A DNA stretch of 64,000 nt, taken from NCBI RefSeq assembly GCF_013623775.1, contig NZ_JABFAM010000005.1, forward strand, positions 541,318-605,317. The letters are read 5' to 3'. Positions 47,747 to 56,098 of the stretch are shown one piece after another. The stretch is from Rufibacter sp. XAAS-G3-1 (GTDB lineage: Bacteria > Bacteroidota > Bacteroidia > Cytophagales > Hymenobacteraceae). The notes under the pieces are model-generated. The model made no database searches, was not told the DNA's origin, and saw only the letters and a list, made by a program, of their open reading frames with translations. Position 1 is the first letter of the stretch. Each line of letters begins with the position of its first letter. A program made the position numbers and the translations under genes.

Positions 47747-50700
47747 TTATGCCTGCATATCGGCAAAAATGCCTTTGGCTTGTTCCAGCGTGGAGACATC
47801 TTCTACGGTCACAATCAGCTTGTCTTTGGCTTCTTTCAGGCGGGAGCGCCGCGGGTGCTGCTGCACGTACTGCAAAATACGGCTAAAGGTTTCTGACTGG
47901 AAGAAGGCTTCATTGTTCATGCTGGGGATGTAGCCTTTGAGCGTATCTTTCTTGAGCGTAAGTTTCTCAAAACCCAGGTGGCAGGCTTCCCAGCGCATTT
48001 TCACAATGTTCACCAATTGGTCTACTTCGGGCGGCATCGGCCCAAAGCGGTCTACCATGCCCTCCACAATCTTCTCCAGGCTTTCCAGGTCTTTCACACG
48101 GTCTAGCTTGCTGTACATCTGCAACCGTTCAGAGATGTTGCTGATGTAAGAGTCTGGGATAAGGATTTCCAGGTCAGTTTCTACCGAACACTCGCGCACC
48201 GGTTCCAGCAGTTGATCGGCTTCCAGGTCTTTGAAGAACAGGTCGCGGAACTCGGTTTCCTTCAGCTCCTGCACGGCCTCGTCCAGAATCTGGTGGTAGG
48301 CCTCAAAGCCCAGGTCGTTGATGAAGCCGCTCTGCTCGCCGCCCAGCATGTTGCCCGCCCCGCGGATGTCCAGATCGCGCATGGCAATCTTGAAGCCTTC
48401 GCCCAGATCTGAGAATTCCTCCAGGGTGCTCAGGCGCTTGCGGGCATCGGACGGTAGTCCGGAAACGGGCGGCGTTAACAGATAGCAGTACGCTTTCTTG
48501 TTGGAACGGCCCACGCGCCCGCGCATCTGGTGCAAATCGCTCAGGCCAAACATGTGCGCCCGGTTGATGAGGATGGTGTTGGCGTTGGGAATGTCCAGCC
48601 CGCTTTCAATGATGTTGGTACTTACCAGCACGTCATAATGGCCTTCCACGAAGCGCATCATCCGTTTCTCCAACTCCTCGGGATCCATCTGGCCGTGGGC
48701 GTACGTCACCTTGGCATCGGGCACCAGTTTGAGAATGAGGTTGGCCATTTCCTCTATGTCTGAGATGCGGTTGTGCACAAAGAAAACCTGGCCTTTGCGC
48801 TTGAGTTCATACGCCACGGCGTCTCTGATGAGAACATCATCAAACACGTGCAATTCGGTCTGTACCGGCTGGCGGTTGGGCGGCGGCGTGGCAATCACCG
48901 AAAGGTCACGGGCCCCCATCAAGGAGAAGTGCAGCGTACGCGGAATAGGCGTGGCGGTGAGCGTGAGCGTGTCTACGTTCACCTTGATTTCCTTCAGCCT
49001 ATCCTTCGTTTTTACCCCGAATTTCTGTTCTTCGTCAATAATCAGCAGGCCCAGGTTTTTGAACTTCACGTCTTTGCTGGCGAGGCGGTGCGTGCCAATG
49101 AGGATATCGGTTTTGCCTTCGGCCACTCTTGACAACGTTTCCTTTATCTGTTTGGTGGTTTTGAAACGGTTGATGTACTCCACGTTCACCGGAAAGGCTT
49201 CCAGCCGATCTCGGAAGGTTTTGTAGTGCTGCATGGCCAGAATGGTGGTAGGCACCAGCACGGCTACCTGCTTGCCGTCACAGGCCGCTTTGAACGCAGC
49301 CCGTATAGCCACTTCGGTTTTTCCGAAGCCCACGTCGCCGCAGACCAGCCGATCCATGGGGTGCGGCTGTTCCATGTCGTTCTTTACGTCTTCGGTGGCT
49401 TTGCCCTGGTCTGGCGTGTCTTCGTAAATAAACGAGGATTCCAATTCGGCCTGTAGGAAACCATCTCTTGTAAACGCGTAACCGGGGGCTTTTTTGCGTT
49501 TGGCGTACAAAGAAATGAGTTCGGCGGCAATGTCTTTGACCTTGCTCTTGACTTTCTTTTTCTTGTTTTCCCATTCCGGCGAGCCCAGTTTGCTCATGGT
49601 GGGTGGGGTGCCTTCTTTGCCGGTGTACTTGCTGATTTTGTGGAGCGAGTGAATGCTCACGTACAGCAGATCGTCGTCGCGGTAAATGAGCCGGATGGCT
49701 TCCTGCAACCGGCCGCCCACCTCTACTTTTTCCAGGCCCGCAAAGCGGCCAATGCCGTAGTCCATGTGCGTGACGTAGTCGCCGGGTTTAAGGGTGCGGA
49801 GCTCCTTTAGGGTAAGCGCTTTGGATTTGGAGTAGCCTTCGCGGGTTTTGTGCTTGTAGAAACGCTCAAACAGTTGGTGGTCTGTGTAGCAGACCAGCTT
49901 TACTAGATCATCCACAAAACCTTCGCGCAGTGCCAGCATCAAGTGATGGAACCGCACGTCATGGTCTAGTTCGTCAAAGATGGTGGTTAATCTATCGGCT
50001 TGGCGGGGAGATTCCGCCGCAATGACGTTCACGTAGCCGTTGCTTTGGTTCTCATGCAGGTTGCTGACCAGCCGCTGGAAATCTTTGTTGAACGAGGGCT
50101 GCGGATGCGCCTGAAACTGCACTACCTCGGCATTCCTAAAGTTGAACCGTTTGCCGAATTCTACCAGCGTGAACGTTTCCAGGGCCTTTTTGAAAGACTT
50201 GCCCGATTCAAACAGATCCTCGGGGTTGGAGACAATCTGCATGCCCGCGCTGGCCTCCAGCATCTCCTTAAATGACTGCTCGGCTTTCTCAAAAGACTCG
50301 GTTACCACGTCTACCGCCTGCCGGTAATCTTTGACCCAGACAATGCTGTCTGCCGGAATAAAGTCCAGAAACGACTCGCGGGTTTCCTGCAGCAGTTTGG
50401 TCTGCACGTTGGGGATGATGGAAATCTGCTTTTTCTGCTCCACGGAGAGCTGCGTGTTGGGGTCAAACGTTCTGATGCTCTCAATCTCATCGCCGAACAG
50501 CTCCAGCCGGAACGGCAATTCATTGGCATACGAGAACACGTCCACAATGCCCCCGCGCACGGCGAACTGCCCAGCCTCGTACACGAAATCGGTGCGTTCA
50601 AAGTCGTAGCTGGCCAGCATCTCGGTGAGGAAATTCACGTCCAGTTTCTCGCCTACTTTCGCGCCCAGCGTGTTCGCCACCAGTGATTTTTTGTTGATGA

Positions 50701-51103
50701 CTTTCTCCGTAAGGGCCTCGGGGTACGTGACAATCATGGCCCCGGCTCCGGCGCGGTTGTTCAGGCGGTTGAGCACCTCGGCGCGCAGCAGGATGTTGGC
50801 GTTCTCGGTATGGTCAAACTGGTAGGCCCGTTTGTAAGAGCTGGGGAAGAGGAGCACTTCCTGTTCCTGGGCCAGCAGGTTGAAAAGGTCGCTGTAGAAA
50901 TAAGCGGCTTCTTCGCGGTCATGCAGGACGAACAGGTGCGTGCCGGGCTGCATGGTCTGTAACGCCGACGCCACTACGGCATCTAAGCTGCCCACCAGTC
51001 CTTTTAGTTGTATATGTTGCGGTTCAGGAGTCTGCAGGCGTTGGGCCACGGTTTGCACCACGGGATCTTGCCGGTACAGCTCCAAAAATTGAGTTGCTTT
51101 CAA
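47747..51103 (-). CDS. mfd: Transcription-repair coupling factor
   Basis: The product has 1118 residues. Mfd pushes stalled RNA polymerase off DNA lesions and recruits UvrA. Present are the UvrB-like N-terminal region (LFPSSYKRAYQFD, GGIVDVFSYANELPFRLELFGDEIESIRTFD), the RNA polymerase-interacting domain (LKPGDYVTHMDYGIGRF), the SF2 motor with GDVGFGKTEVAIRAAF, LIIDEEQKFGV, TLTATPIPRTL and GRVGRSNKKAYCYLL, and the C-terminal TRCF domain. The start codon is TTG at 51101-51103; a TAGCTTTG promoter box 28 bp upstream supports it. Single gene. Confidence 0.97.
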   Translation of the reverse strand: MKATQFLELYRQDPVVQTVAQRLQTPEPQHIQLKGLVGSLDAVVASALQTMQPGTHLFVLHDREEAAYFYSDLFNLLAQEQEVLLFPSSYKRAYQFDHTENANILLRAEVLNRLNNRAGAGAMIVTYPEALTEKVINKKSLVANTLGAKVGEKLDVNFLTEMLASYDFERTDFVYEAGQFAVRGGIVDVFSYANELPFRLELFGDEIESIRTFDPNTQLSVEQKKQISIIPNVQTKLLQETRESFLDFIPADSIVWVKDYRQAVDVVTESFEKAEQSFKEMLEASAGMQIVSNPEDLFESGKSFKKALETFTLVEFGKRFNFRNAEVVQFQAHPQPSFNKDFQRLVSNLHENQSNGYVNVIAAESPRQADRLTTIFDELDHDVRFHHLMLALREGFVDDLVKLVCYTDHQLFERFYKHKTREGYSKSKALTLKELRTLKPGDYVTHMDYGIGRFAGLEKVEVGGRLQEAIRLIYRDDDLLYVSIHSLHKISKYTGKEGTPPTMSKLGSPEWENKKKKVKSKVKDIAAELISLYAKRKKAPGYAFTRDGFLQAELESSFIYEDTPDQGKATEDVKNDMEQPHPMDRLVCGDVGFGKTEVAIRAAFKAACDGKQVAVLVPTTILAMQHYKTFRDRLEAFPVNVEYINRFKTTKQIKETLSRVAEGKTDILIGTHRLASKDVKFKNLGLLIIDEEQKFGVKTKDRLKEIKVNVDTLTLTATPIPRTLHFSLMGARDLSVIATPPPNRQPVQTELHVFDDVLIRDAVAYELKRKGQVFFVHNRISDIEEMANLILKLVPDAKVTYAHGQMDPEELEKRMMRFVEGHYDVLVSTNIIESGLDIPNANTILINRAHMFGLSDLHQMRGRVGRSNKKAYCYLLTPPVSGLPSDARKRLSTLEEFSDLGEGFKIAMRDLDIRGAGNMLGGEQSGFINDLGFEAYHQILDEAVQELKETEFRDLFFKDLEADQLLEPVRECSVETDLEILIPDSYISNISERLQMYSKLDRVKDLESLEKIVEGMVDRFGPMPPEVDQLVNIVKMRWEACHLGFEKLTLKKDTLKGYIPSMNNEAFFQSETFSRILQYVQQHPRRSRLKEAKDKLIVTVEDVSTLEQAKGIFADMQA

Positions 51104-51131
51104 GGGTACGTCTTTTCTAGGAAAACAGGGG

Positions 51132-51139
51132 CAAAGCTA
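51132..51139 (-). promoter_or_regulatory. Bacteroidota -7 box for mfd
   Basis: The reverse strand reads TAGCTTTGC, fitting TAnnTTTGY, and gives a short leader before the TTG start. Confidence 0.55.
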
Positions 51140-51148
51140 GCCATTCTA

Positions 51149-51366
51149 GTTGTTAGTTTTTAGTTATCAGTTGTTAGTTGTTAGTAAGATCGCGGGTGTA
51201 ACGGTCATTCTAAAAAGCATCGCTTAAATCCGCTAAACCACTACATCTAGGTTCTGACACCTGTGAGGCCTCCACCGTTTTCGGGCTGTTTTCAGGAAAA
51301 CAGCCCGAAAACAGGTCTCCTTCTCCTCCCTAAGATCTAACAACTAAAAACTGACAACTGACAACT
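51149..51366. repeat. Inverted low-complexity arms around a perfect core palindrome
   Basis: TTAGTTGTTAGTTTTTAGTT words at 51149-51190 are answered by AACAACTAAAAACTGACAAC words at 51338-51366. Between them, at 51277-51312, is a perfect core palindrome, GTTTTCGGGCTGTTTTC, AG, GAAAACAGCCCGAAAAC. Confidence 0.75.
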
Positions 51367-52027
51367 ACTGCCCGTCCTTCAACTTGCCTTCCATCTGCTT
51401 CTTGAACTTCTCTACTTTAGGGGTGGAGACGGCGCGCATGTAGGGGTTGTTGGGGTTGTGGCGGTAAAAGTCCTGGTGCTCTTCCTCGGCGGGGTAGAAC
51501 TCTTTTAGCGCAGCTACTTCGGTGACAATGGGAGCCTGGAAGGCGCGGGTGGCGTTCAGTTTCTGTAGGTACGCGTCAATCTGGGCTTTTTCCTCTGGGG
51601 TGCGGTAGAAGATGGCCGAGCGGTACTGGGTGCCTTCATCGGGGCCCTGGCGGTTGAGGGTGGTAGGGTCATGGGCGGCGAAGAAGGCTTCCAACAGGGT
51701 TTGGTAAGAGACTACCTGGGGGTCATAGTAGATCTGGACGGCCTCGGCGTGGCCGGTGAGGCCGGTGGTTACCTGCTCGTACGTGGGGTTCTTGGTAGAA
51801 CCGCCGGTGTAGCCCGAGATTACTTCGTGCACGCCTTTCAGTTTCTCGGCGGCTTCCTCGGTACACCAGAAACAACCTCCGGCGAAGGTGGCCACTGAGA
51901 GGCTGTCACGGGAGACAGGGGTTTGTTGGGCGGCGGTAGAACTGGAGGCGGCTTGTTTTTCTTTCCGGCTTTGGGCGCAGGAAGTGAAACCCAGTAAAAG
52001 TATGAAGGCGAAAAGGAGAAGTCTCAT
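51365..52027 (-). CDS. msrA: Peptide-methionine (S)-S-oxide reductase, lipoprotein form
   Basis: The product has 220 residues. The signal peptide ends in the lipobox GFTSC with Cys17, so the enzyme is lipid-anchored in the envelope, unlike cytoplasmic MsrA. The catalytic motif AGGCFWCTEEAAEKLKGV has Cys52 as nucleophile; GYTGGSTKNPTYEQV, HAEAVQIYYDP and SAIFYRTPEEKAQI are all standard. It repairs oxidised methionine in exported proteins. The C-terminal region (EEEHQDFYRHNPNNPY) is typical; no extra resolving Cys is seen near the C-terminus. Confidence 0.95.
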   Translation of the reverse strand: MRLLLFAFILLLGFTSCAQSRKEKQAASSSTAAQQTPVSRDSLSVATFAGGCFWCTEEAAEKLKGVHEVISGYTGGSTKNPTYEQVTTGLTGHAEAVQIYYDPQVVSYQTLLEAFFAAHDPTTLNRQGPDEGTQYRSAIFYRTPEEKAQIDAYLQKLNATRAFQAPIVTEVAALKEFYPAEEEHQDFYRHNPNNPYMRAVSTPKVEKFKKQMEGKLKDGQ

Positions 52028-52167
52028 AGAAGTTTAACGGACAAGTACGGGCAAAGAGGTATAACCGTGAAAGTACGGTAGAAGTTTCGGGAGGAAGGGC
52101 GGCGGGGCAGGTAACTTTTTGGGGTATGGCGGGTACAAAAAGAAGTAAACCAAACGCATGAAACATT

Positions 52168-52437
52168 ATGTCAGAATCAGCGAAAACCACCACCGACCAT
52201 GACACCATCCGGAAATGGGCCGAGGCCCGCGACGGCAAGCCCGCCTCCGTCAAAGGCACCGGCGACGGAGACGAGGCGGGTCTGCTCCGCATCAATTTTC
52301 CCGGTTACGCCGAGGACAACCTGGAGGACATCAGCTGGGAAGAGTTCTTCGAGAAATTTGAGGAAAAGAAACTGGCTTTCCTGTACCAGGATGAGAAAGA
52401 CAGCCGCTTCTCTAAGTTAGTGAGCCGCGCTAAATAG
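52168..52437 (+). CDS. Small conserved protein (often mislabelled branching enzyme)
   Basis: The product has 89 residues with no signal peptide. TDHDTIRKWAEARDGKPASVKGT is followed by LLRINFPGY and EDISWEEFFEKFEEKKLAFLYQ and a basic end SRFSKLVSR. I know this short family from Bacteroidota and Proteobacteria, where databases sometimes call it 1,4-alpha-glucan branching enzyme without evidence. The real function is unknown. A perfect terminator hairpin follows 20 bp past the stop. Confidence 0.8.
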   Translation: MSESAKTTTDHDTIRKWAEARDGKPASVKGTGDGDEAGLLRINFPGYAEDNLEDISWEEFFEKFEEKKLAFLYQDEKDSRFSKLVSRAK

Positions 52438-52457
52438 CCTTTGTGGTGAAATCTGTG

Positions 52458-52503
52458 AGCGCGTTTCTGGGCTGTTTTAAAGGAAACAGCCCAGAAACGC
52501 GCT
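52458..52503 (+). terminator. Core-palindrome terminator with 20-bp perfect stem
   Basis: AGCGCGTTTCTGGGCTGTTT and its exact complement, six-base loop, followed by TTTTT. It shows a core palindrome directly acting where a terminator is expected. Confidence 0.88.
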
Positions 52504-52548
52504 TTTTGGTAGGCAATAAGGAAAAATGAGAAATATCATCCTCTTTTA

Positions 52549-52580
52549 TTTGGACTAATTCTAAACTGAACCTAATTTTG
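52549..52580 (+). promoter_or_regulatory. Promoter TTTG-N20-TAATTTTG
   Basis: TTTG at 52549-52552, then 20 bases, then TAATTTTG at 52573-52580. Both boxes and the spacing fit the Bacteroidota sigma factor. Transcription would start about 30 bp before the ATG at 52617. Confidence 0.65.
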
Positions 52581-52616
52581 TATCGTTCCCTTTGAGCAGA
52601 TCAGTAGAATTGCCCT

Positions 52617-52970
52617 ATGCCTACCCCTCAAAACCTACAAGAGCTATTCCGTACTATTTACGGCGCTGTCTACCAGTGTAACTGTTACAACTGCTATTTT
52701 GTGGAGTTTGCCGGCGGCATGTCGCCTTTCAAGGTGAAGGACTTTCTGGATCTAAAGCAGCACGTAGACGCCATCAATGTAGCCGAAATGGTGAAAGACC
52801 CCTCGCGTGCCTCAGATGTGCATGTATTGATGCCGTACCGTTCTGAGCGTTGTTTCGTGCTTACCCTTACGGATGTGCTGCACTTCCAGGAACTGTTGCA
52901 GGGAGCCCGGGCCATGATGTCTTTGAACAGCATTCTGTATGAGTGTTTGTATGCCCCGGTGGTGTACTAG
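52617..52970 (+). CDS. DUF6686-like small cytoplasmic protein
   Basis: The product has 117 residues. Near the N-terminus it has YQCNCYNCYFVEFAGG, three Cys in ten residues that might bind a metal or be redox-active, then a mixed alpha/beta region (VKDFLDLKQHVDAI, DVHVLMPYRSERCFVLTLTDVLHFQELLQGA). It resembles the DUF6686 group of Bacteroidota proteins, which share the N-terminal Cys pattern; I am not certain. It has its own good promoter. Function unknown. Confidence 0.68.
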   Translation: MPTPQNLQELFRTIYGAVYQCNCYNCYFVEFAGGMSPFKVKDFLDLKQHVDAINVAEMVKDPSRASDVHVLMPYRSERCFVLTLTDVLHFQELLQGARAMMSLNSILYECLYAPVVY

Positions 52971-53070
52971 TTGTTTGATTTCCCCTTTGGCTTGCTTTAT
53001 GGCCTCAACTTCCTTTCTATAAGTAATCCTTCTTTTGATTCACTTTGTGCCCACGTTTAGTGCTTTCTTT

Positions 53071-53179
53071 TGCTGTGCGTAGAGTTAGCACCAGCGCTCT
53101 ACGCACGTAGTGGACAGCCAATCTCCTGATTGGCGAAACGGGTAAACTGATTACTTCCTAACTTTCTACTCCCAGACTC
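53071..53179 (+). repeat. Dispersed double-hairpin repeat, copy 2
   Basis: Matches 3699-3803 base for base over most of its length, including GTGCGTAGAG...CTCTACGCAC and GCCAATCTCCTGATTGGCG, then CGGGTAAACTGATTACTTCC. The remainder of the spacer (52971-53682) shows no gene; a degenerate core palindrome lies near 53535-53570. Confidence 0.75.
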
Positions 53180-53682
53180 TGGACTCAGGACTCGCTCTGC
53201 GCACGTTTGCCAGGTTGGTGCTTGCTGTTCAACCTAACCACAAGAATGGAGAAGCCCTGAACCCGCTGCCGCTCAGACAGGCGGTGCTTCAGGAAGGTAC
53301 CACCCGGTAAAAGCCTTCCGTTCCATAGGGAGCTTGGGTTATTGCTGTCTGGACTGCCGCTGCTTGCGCTTCCCCTCGCTTCGGGCTACGCAGGCGGCCC
53401 TCCGCTGGGGAAGGCGCAGGTGAGCTTATTACTGCTTGTTCTGCTGCAATATCTTCATCGTCCTGCGGACGGGAAAGAGGTTGGCATTTGTGATAATTCC
53501 CCTCCTTGCAGGGCTAGGGGTGGGTGGCCGTTTTTGCCCTCCTTTTCTGAAAAACAGGTATAAAACGAAACGGCTTCTATCTTACCGGCAACATTGCAGC
53601 ACGATCTCCATCTCTGAATTTAGACTGAATCTGTATTAGGGCAAATCTGGTAATCTGAAGAACCAATAACCGCTTTTACCGG

Positions 53683-53690
53683 TATATTTG
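53683..53690 (+). promoter_or_regulatory. Bacteroidota -7 box for ferritin
   Basis: TATATTTG at 53683-53690, giving a leader of about 45 nt to the ATG at 53737. Confidence 0.55.
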
Positions 53691-53736
53691 AGTTAAGGTG
53701 CTTATCTGAAGCAACCTCTTAACAGAGATAGAAACC

Positions 53737-54270
53737 ATGAAAGATTTATTGAGACTGCGTACCTCTCTTTCAGAAGAAATAGAAACGCTCTTAAACGAAC
53801 AGATAAAAGTAGAAGCCCATTCTTCGGCCACGTATTTAGCCATGTCCTCTTGGTGCAACCGCCAGGGGTTTGACTACAGCGCCGATTATTTCATGAAGCA
53901 AAGCCACGAAGAGCGCGAGCACATGCTGAAGCTCTTCAACTTTGTGAGTGATTTGGGCGGGCACGCGCTTTCGCCGGAGGTGGTAAACGTTCCGCAGGAG
54001 TTTGACTCATTCAGAGATGTGTTTGAGAAGGCACTGCAGCAGGAGATTTTCGTGACCCAGCAGTTCAACCGTTTGGCTGACCAATGCATGAAGTCCCGGG
54101 ATTTTATGACCTTCCAGTTTCTGCAGTGGTTCCTGAAAGAGCAGGTAGAAGAGGAATATGTGGCCCGCCGCGCCCTGGAACTGTTTGACGTGATTGGCGA
54201 AGAAGGTACCGGCCGTTGGGAGATTGACAAGAACGTGCGCAAAATCAAGTACGACAACGATGGCGAATAG
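53737..54270 (+). CDS. ftnA: Ferritin
   Basis: A four-helix iron-storage protein of 177 residues that oxidises Fe(II) and stores it as mineral in a 24-subunit shell. Ferroxidase-site regions are LLNEQIKVEAHSSATYLAMSSW in helix A, QSHEEREHMLKLFNF in helix B, DLGGHALSPEV in the crossover, and FLQWFLKEQVEEEYVARRALELF in helix D. No haem-binding Met as in bacterioferritin was identified. It converges on a ferredoxin-like gene with a shared terminator. Confidence 0.93.
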   Translation: MKDLLRLRTSLSEEIETLLNEQIKVEAHSSATYLAMSSWCNRQGFDYSADYFMKQSHEEREHMLKLFNFVSDLGGHALSPEVVNVPQEFDSFRDVFEKALQQEIFVTQQFNRLADQCMKSRDFMTFQFLQWFLKEQVEEEYVARRALELFDVIGEEGTGRWEIDKNVRKIKYDNDGE

Positions 54271-54298
54271 ACCCTGGATGGGACTAGCCGGATAAAAG

Positions 54299-54336
54299 AA
54301 AATCACCTCGGGCCCGTAAGCCTGAGGTGATTTTTT
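54299..54336. terminator. Bidirectional terminator between ferritin and ferredoxin genes
   Basis: AATCACCTC...GAGGTGATT with A and T flanks; it reaches the last bases of the ferredoxin gene. Confidence 0.85.
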
Positions 54337-54607
54337 ATGGGCCCACCACCTGTTCCCGGAACACTTGCATGATCTGTGCCTCGCTCATGTCATGCAGCCA
54401 GATGTTCTGGGGCTGTATGCTGAAAATGGGGCCGTGCTTGCACCGGTCGGTACAGTCGGTTTTAATGATCTCTACTTCGTCTTGCAAGCCCGCCATCTTC
54501 AGCTGGTCGCGCATGGTTTTGCGGATTTCTTTGCCGCCGCGTTTCTGGCATTTGCCGCTTCCGCAGGCGTAAATAACCTGGCGGGGGTTTGTTGGGTATT
54601 TACTCAT
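54335..54607 (-). CDS. Thioredoxin-like [2Fe-2S] ferredoxin
   Basis: The product has 90 residues from the ATG at 54607 (MSKYPTNPRQVIYACGSG). Cys15 and Cys20 (ACGSGKC) and Cys52 and Cys56 (TDCTDRCKHGP) give the four-ligand pattern of the thioredoxin-fold Shethna-type ferredoxins. The C-terminal FSIQPQNIWLHDMSEAQIMQVFREQVV completes the fold. Upstream in-frame Met codons exist but would add a poor, basic extension. It likely carries electrons in the cytoplasm; its neighbour ferritin suggests an iron theme, but they are convergent, not an operon. Confidence 0.9.
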   Translation of the reverse strand: MSKYPTNPRQVIYACGSGKCQKRGGKEIRKTMRDQLKMAGLQDEVEIIKTDCTDRCKHGPIFSIQPQNIWLHDMSEAQIMQVFREQVVGP

Positions 54608-54765
54608 AGTGTGCCTTAATGCTCTCTTTTCCTTTGTACGGACACTGGCCGGAATAGCTGCCTTCCCTTTGCTGAACAGGTTTTTACCCATCCCCCAAAG
54701 CCGGCCCGTTTTTAAGCCGATTTCTGAAAAACAGCCCAAAAAGGGAGCAAGGGTTGGGGAGATAC

Positions 54766-55326
54766 TTATTCTGCGTATGCTTTTTGTTGGCGTCGCATCT
54801 TGAAAATCTGCCAGATGTAGAGCAAGATGCCCAGGGCCAGCGAGGCATAAATGGCATAGGTGAGAAGTCCACTGTTTTCCTTCGCCACAATGTCTTTGCC
54901 CGTGAAAAAGGCGATGTTCTTGGCCGGGGCGCTCAGGCCGTAAAGTCTGCGTACACCGCCGTTTTCCAGCACGTCTTCCCGGCCACTGTATTCTACCCGC
55001 AGGCGGTCGCCGGGTTTGATGGCGGCTTTGAAAGCAGCGGTGTCAAAGGTGGCTTCCTCCAGGGGAGAGAGTTCAAAGCGCTCGGCAAATTCCTTGAGCC
55101 AGAGGCCGTAATCTTTTTCCCCTTCGGGTGTTTTCTTGAAAGAGTAATTGATAAGGGTTCCTTCCTGTACCACCAGGTCTTGGGCCTGCTTTACCTCCTG
55201 CGTCAGGTTTTTGTAAATGAGCAGGCCCAAACCCAGAATAATCAGGAGAATGGCGGGCATAAACTGGCCTGAGACAGGCAATGGGAAAGTAGGAACGCCT
55301 AATGTGCGTCTACCGCGTCTTGACAT
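54766..55326 (-). CDS. Membrane protein with two helices, unknown
   Basis: The product has 186 residues: a short basic N-terminus, a membrane helix at about 23-38 (PAILLIILGLGLLIY), a soluble central domain of about 110 residues (VQEGTLINYSFKKTPEGEKDY...VEYSGREDVLENGGVRRLYGLS) and a second helix near 157-172 (AIYASLALGILLYIW), with a basic C-terminus. The layout resembles DUF3592-type proteins, where the central domain is periplasmic, but I cannot confirm the family. Single gene. Confidence 0.7.
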   Translation of the reverse strand: MSRRGRRTLGVPTFPLPVSGQFMPAILLIILGLGLLIYKNLTQEVKQAQDLVVQEGTLINYSFKKTPEGEKDYGLWLKEFAERFELSPLEEATFDTAAFKAAIKPGDRLRVEYSGREDVLENGGVRRLYGLSAPAKNIAFFTGKDIVAKENSGLLTYAIYASLALGILLYIWQIFKMRRQQKAYAE

Positions 55327-55463
55327 AGTATGCTTGAAATTAGATAAAGGTCTAAAAGTATTAAAACTATGCCGGGAATAGAAGAGTTCGTTTCTTGGCA
55401 GTCTTGGAAAAGTAATCAGAAGGACAAAGAAAGTTTCTTCGGGCTGGACGTATACCTCTCTTG

Positions 55464-55727
55464 GTTTAGCCTCTGCCTAGGATTGGCTTTTGTAGGATGA
55501 TTAGCGGGTGCACGCCTTTCGCTGTTCCCTTGGCTTGTGCGCTTGTTGCGTGGGTGCAGGGCTGTATTGTTCCAGCTCTGGCGGTAAGCGCTCACGGCCG
55601 CGGGGCCCCGTCTTCCCCTCTCGCACTGCCCTTTCGGCCTGAGAAGTCCTTTGCTCTTAGTAGCTGTCCATTCAAGGCCAAAAGCGAGGCGCGCTCGGGG
55701 AAGACTGGAACTGGGAAAGTAAGTAGT
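55464..55727 (+). repeat. Long dispersed repeat, full copy 2
   Basis: Matches 43522-43835 except that one of the two internal tandem units is absent. Shared landmarks are TTTAGCCTCT, GTGCACGCCTTT, TTGCGTGGGTGCA, AAGCGCTCACGGCCGCG and AAAGCGAGGCGCGCTCGGGG. Confidence 0.75.
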
Positions 55728-55756
55728 AGCAGGCAGTTATTATACCCAATCCCGCT

Positions 55757-55883
55757 CTTCCGGAGTTCCACTCCGGAAGCAACCTGCCGGGGAGTTCTAC
55801 TCCCCTTCTCCTGCAACACCTGCCCGTGGTTCCCGGCGGAGTGGAACTCCGCAGCAGACAGGTTCGGGAGTAGAACTCCCGAA
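55757..55883. repeat. Cluster of four GGAGT/ACTCC palindromes
   Basis: Four short palindromes in 127 bp: CTTCCGGAGTTCCACTCCGG at 55757, GGGGAGTTCTACTCCCC at 55789, GCGGAGTGGAACTCCGC at 55836, and TTCGGGAGTAGAACTCCCGA at 55863. Spacers share CCTGC and GCAGACAGG words. Related sequence is at 13926-13946 and near 56301-56340. Confidence 0.7.
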
Positions 55884-55969
55884 CAGCAAGGTAATAGAAG
55901 GAGGTGGTAGCGGTGATACCAACTTGTGTTTACGTCCTTCTAAGTACGGAGACGGCATTGCGTTATACT

Positions 55970-56098
55970 CTTTGTCCTCCTGGAAGGATCTTGTGGGCGA
56001 ACTAGAATAGCTTTGATGGAGCGCTATTGCCGTTCGCCACCAAGATCCTCCCAGGAGGAAGATAAGCAAAGTAAGTCAAGCTAATTTTGGCCGCATAA
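55970..56098 (+). repeat. MITE-like hairpin, copy B
   Basis: The arms TTTGTCCTCCTGGAAGGATC and CAAGATCCTCCCAGGAGGA enclose GGGCGAACTAGAATAGCTTT...GCCGTTCGCCACC. Similarity to copy C continues past the hairpin (AAGTAAGTCAAGCTAATTTT). A further core palindrome lies at 56248-56285. No gene is seen between 55327 and 56529. Confidence 0.8.
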
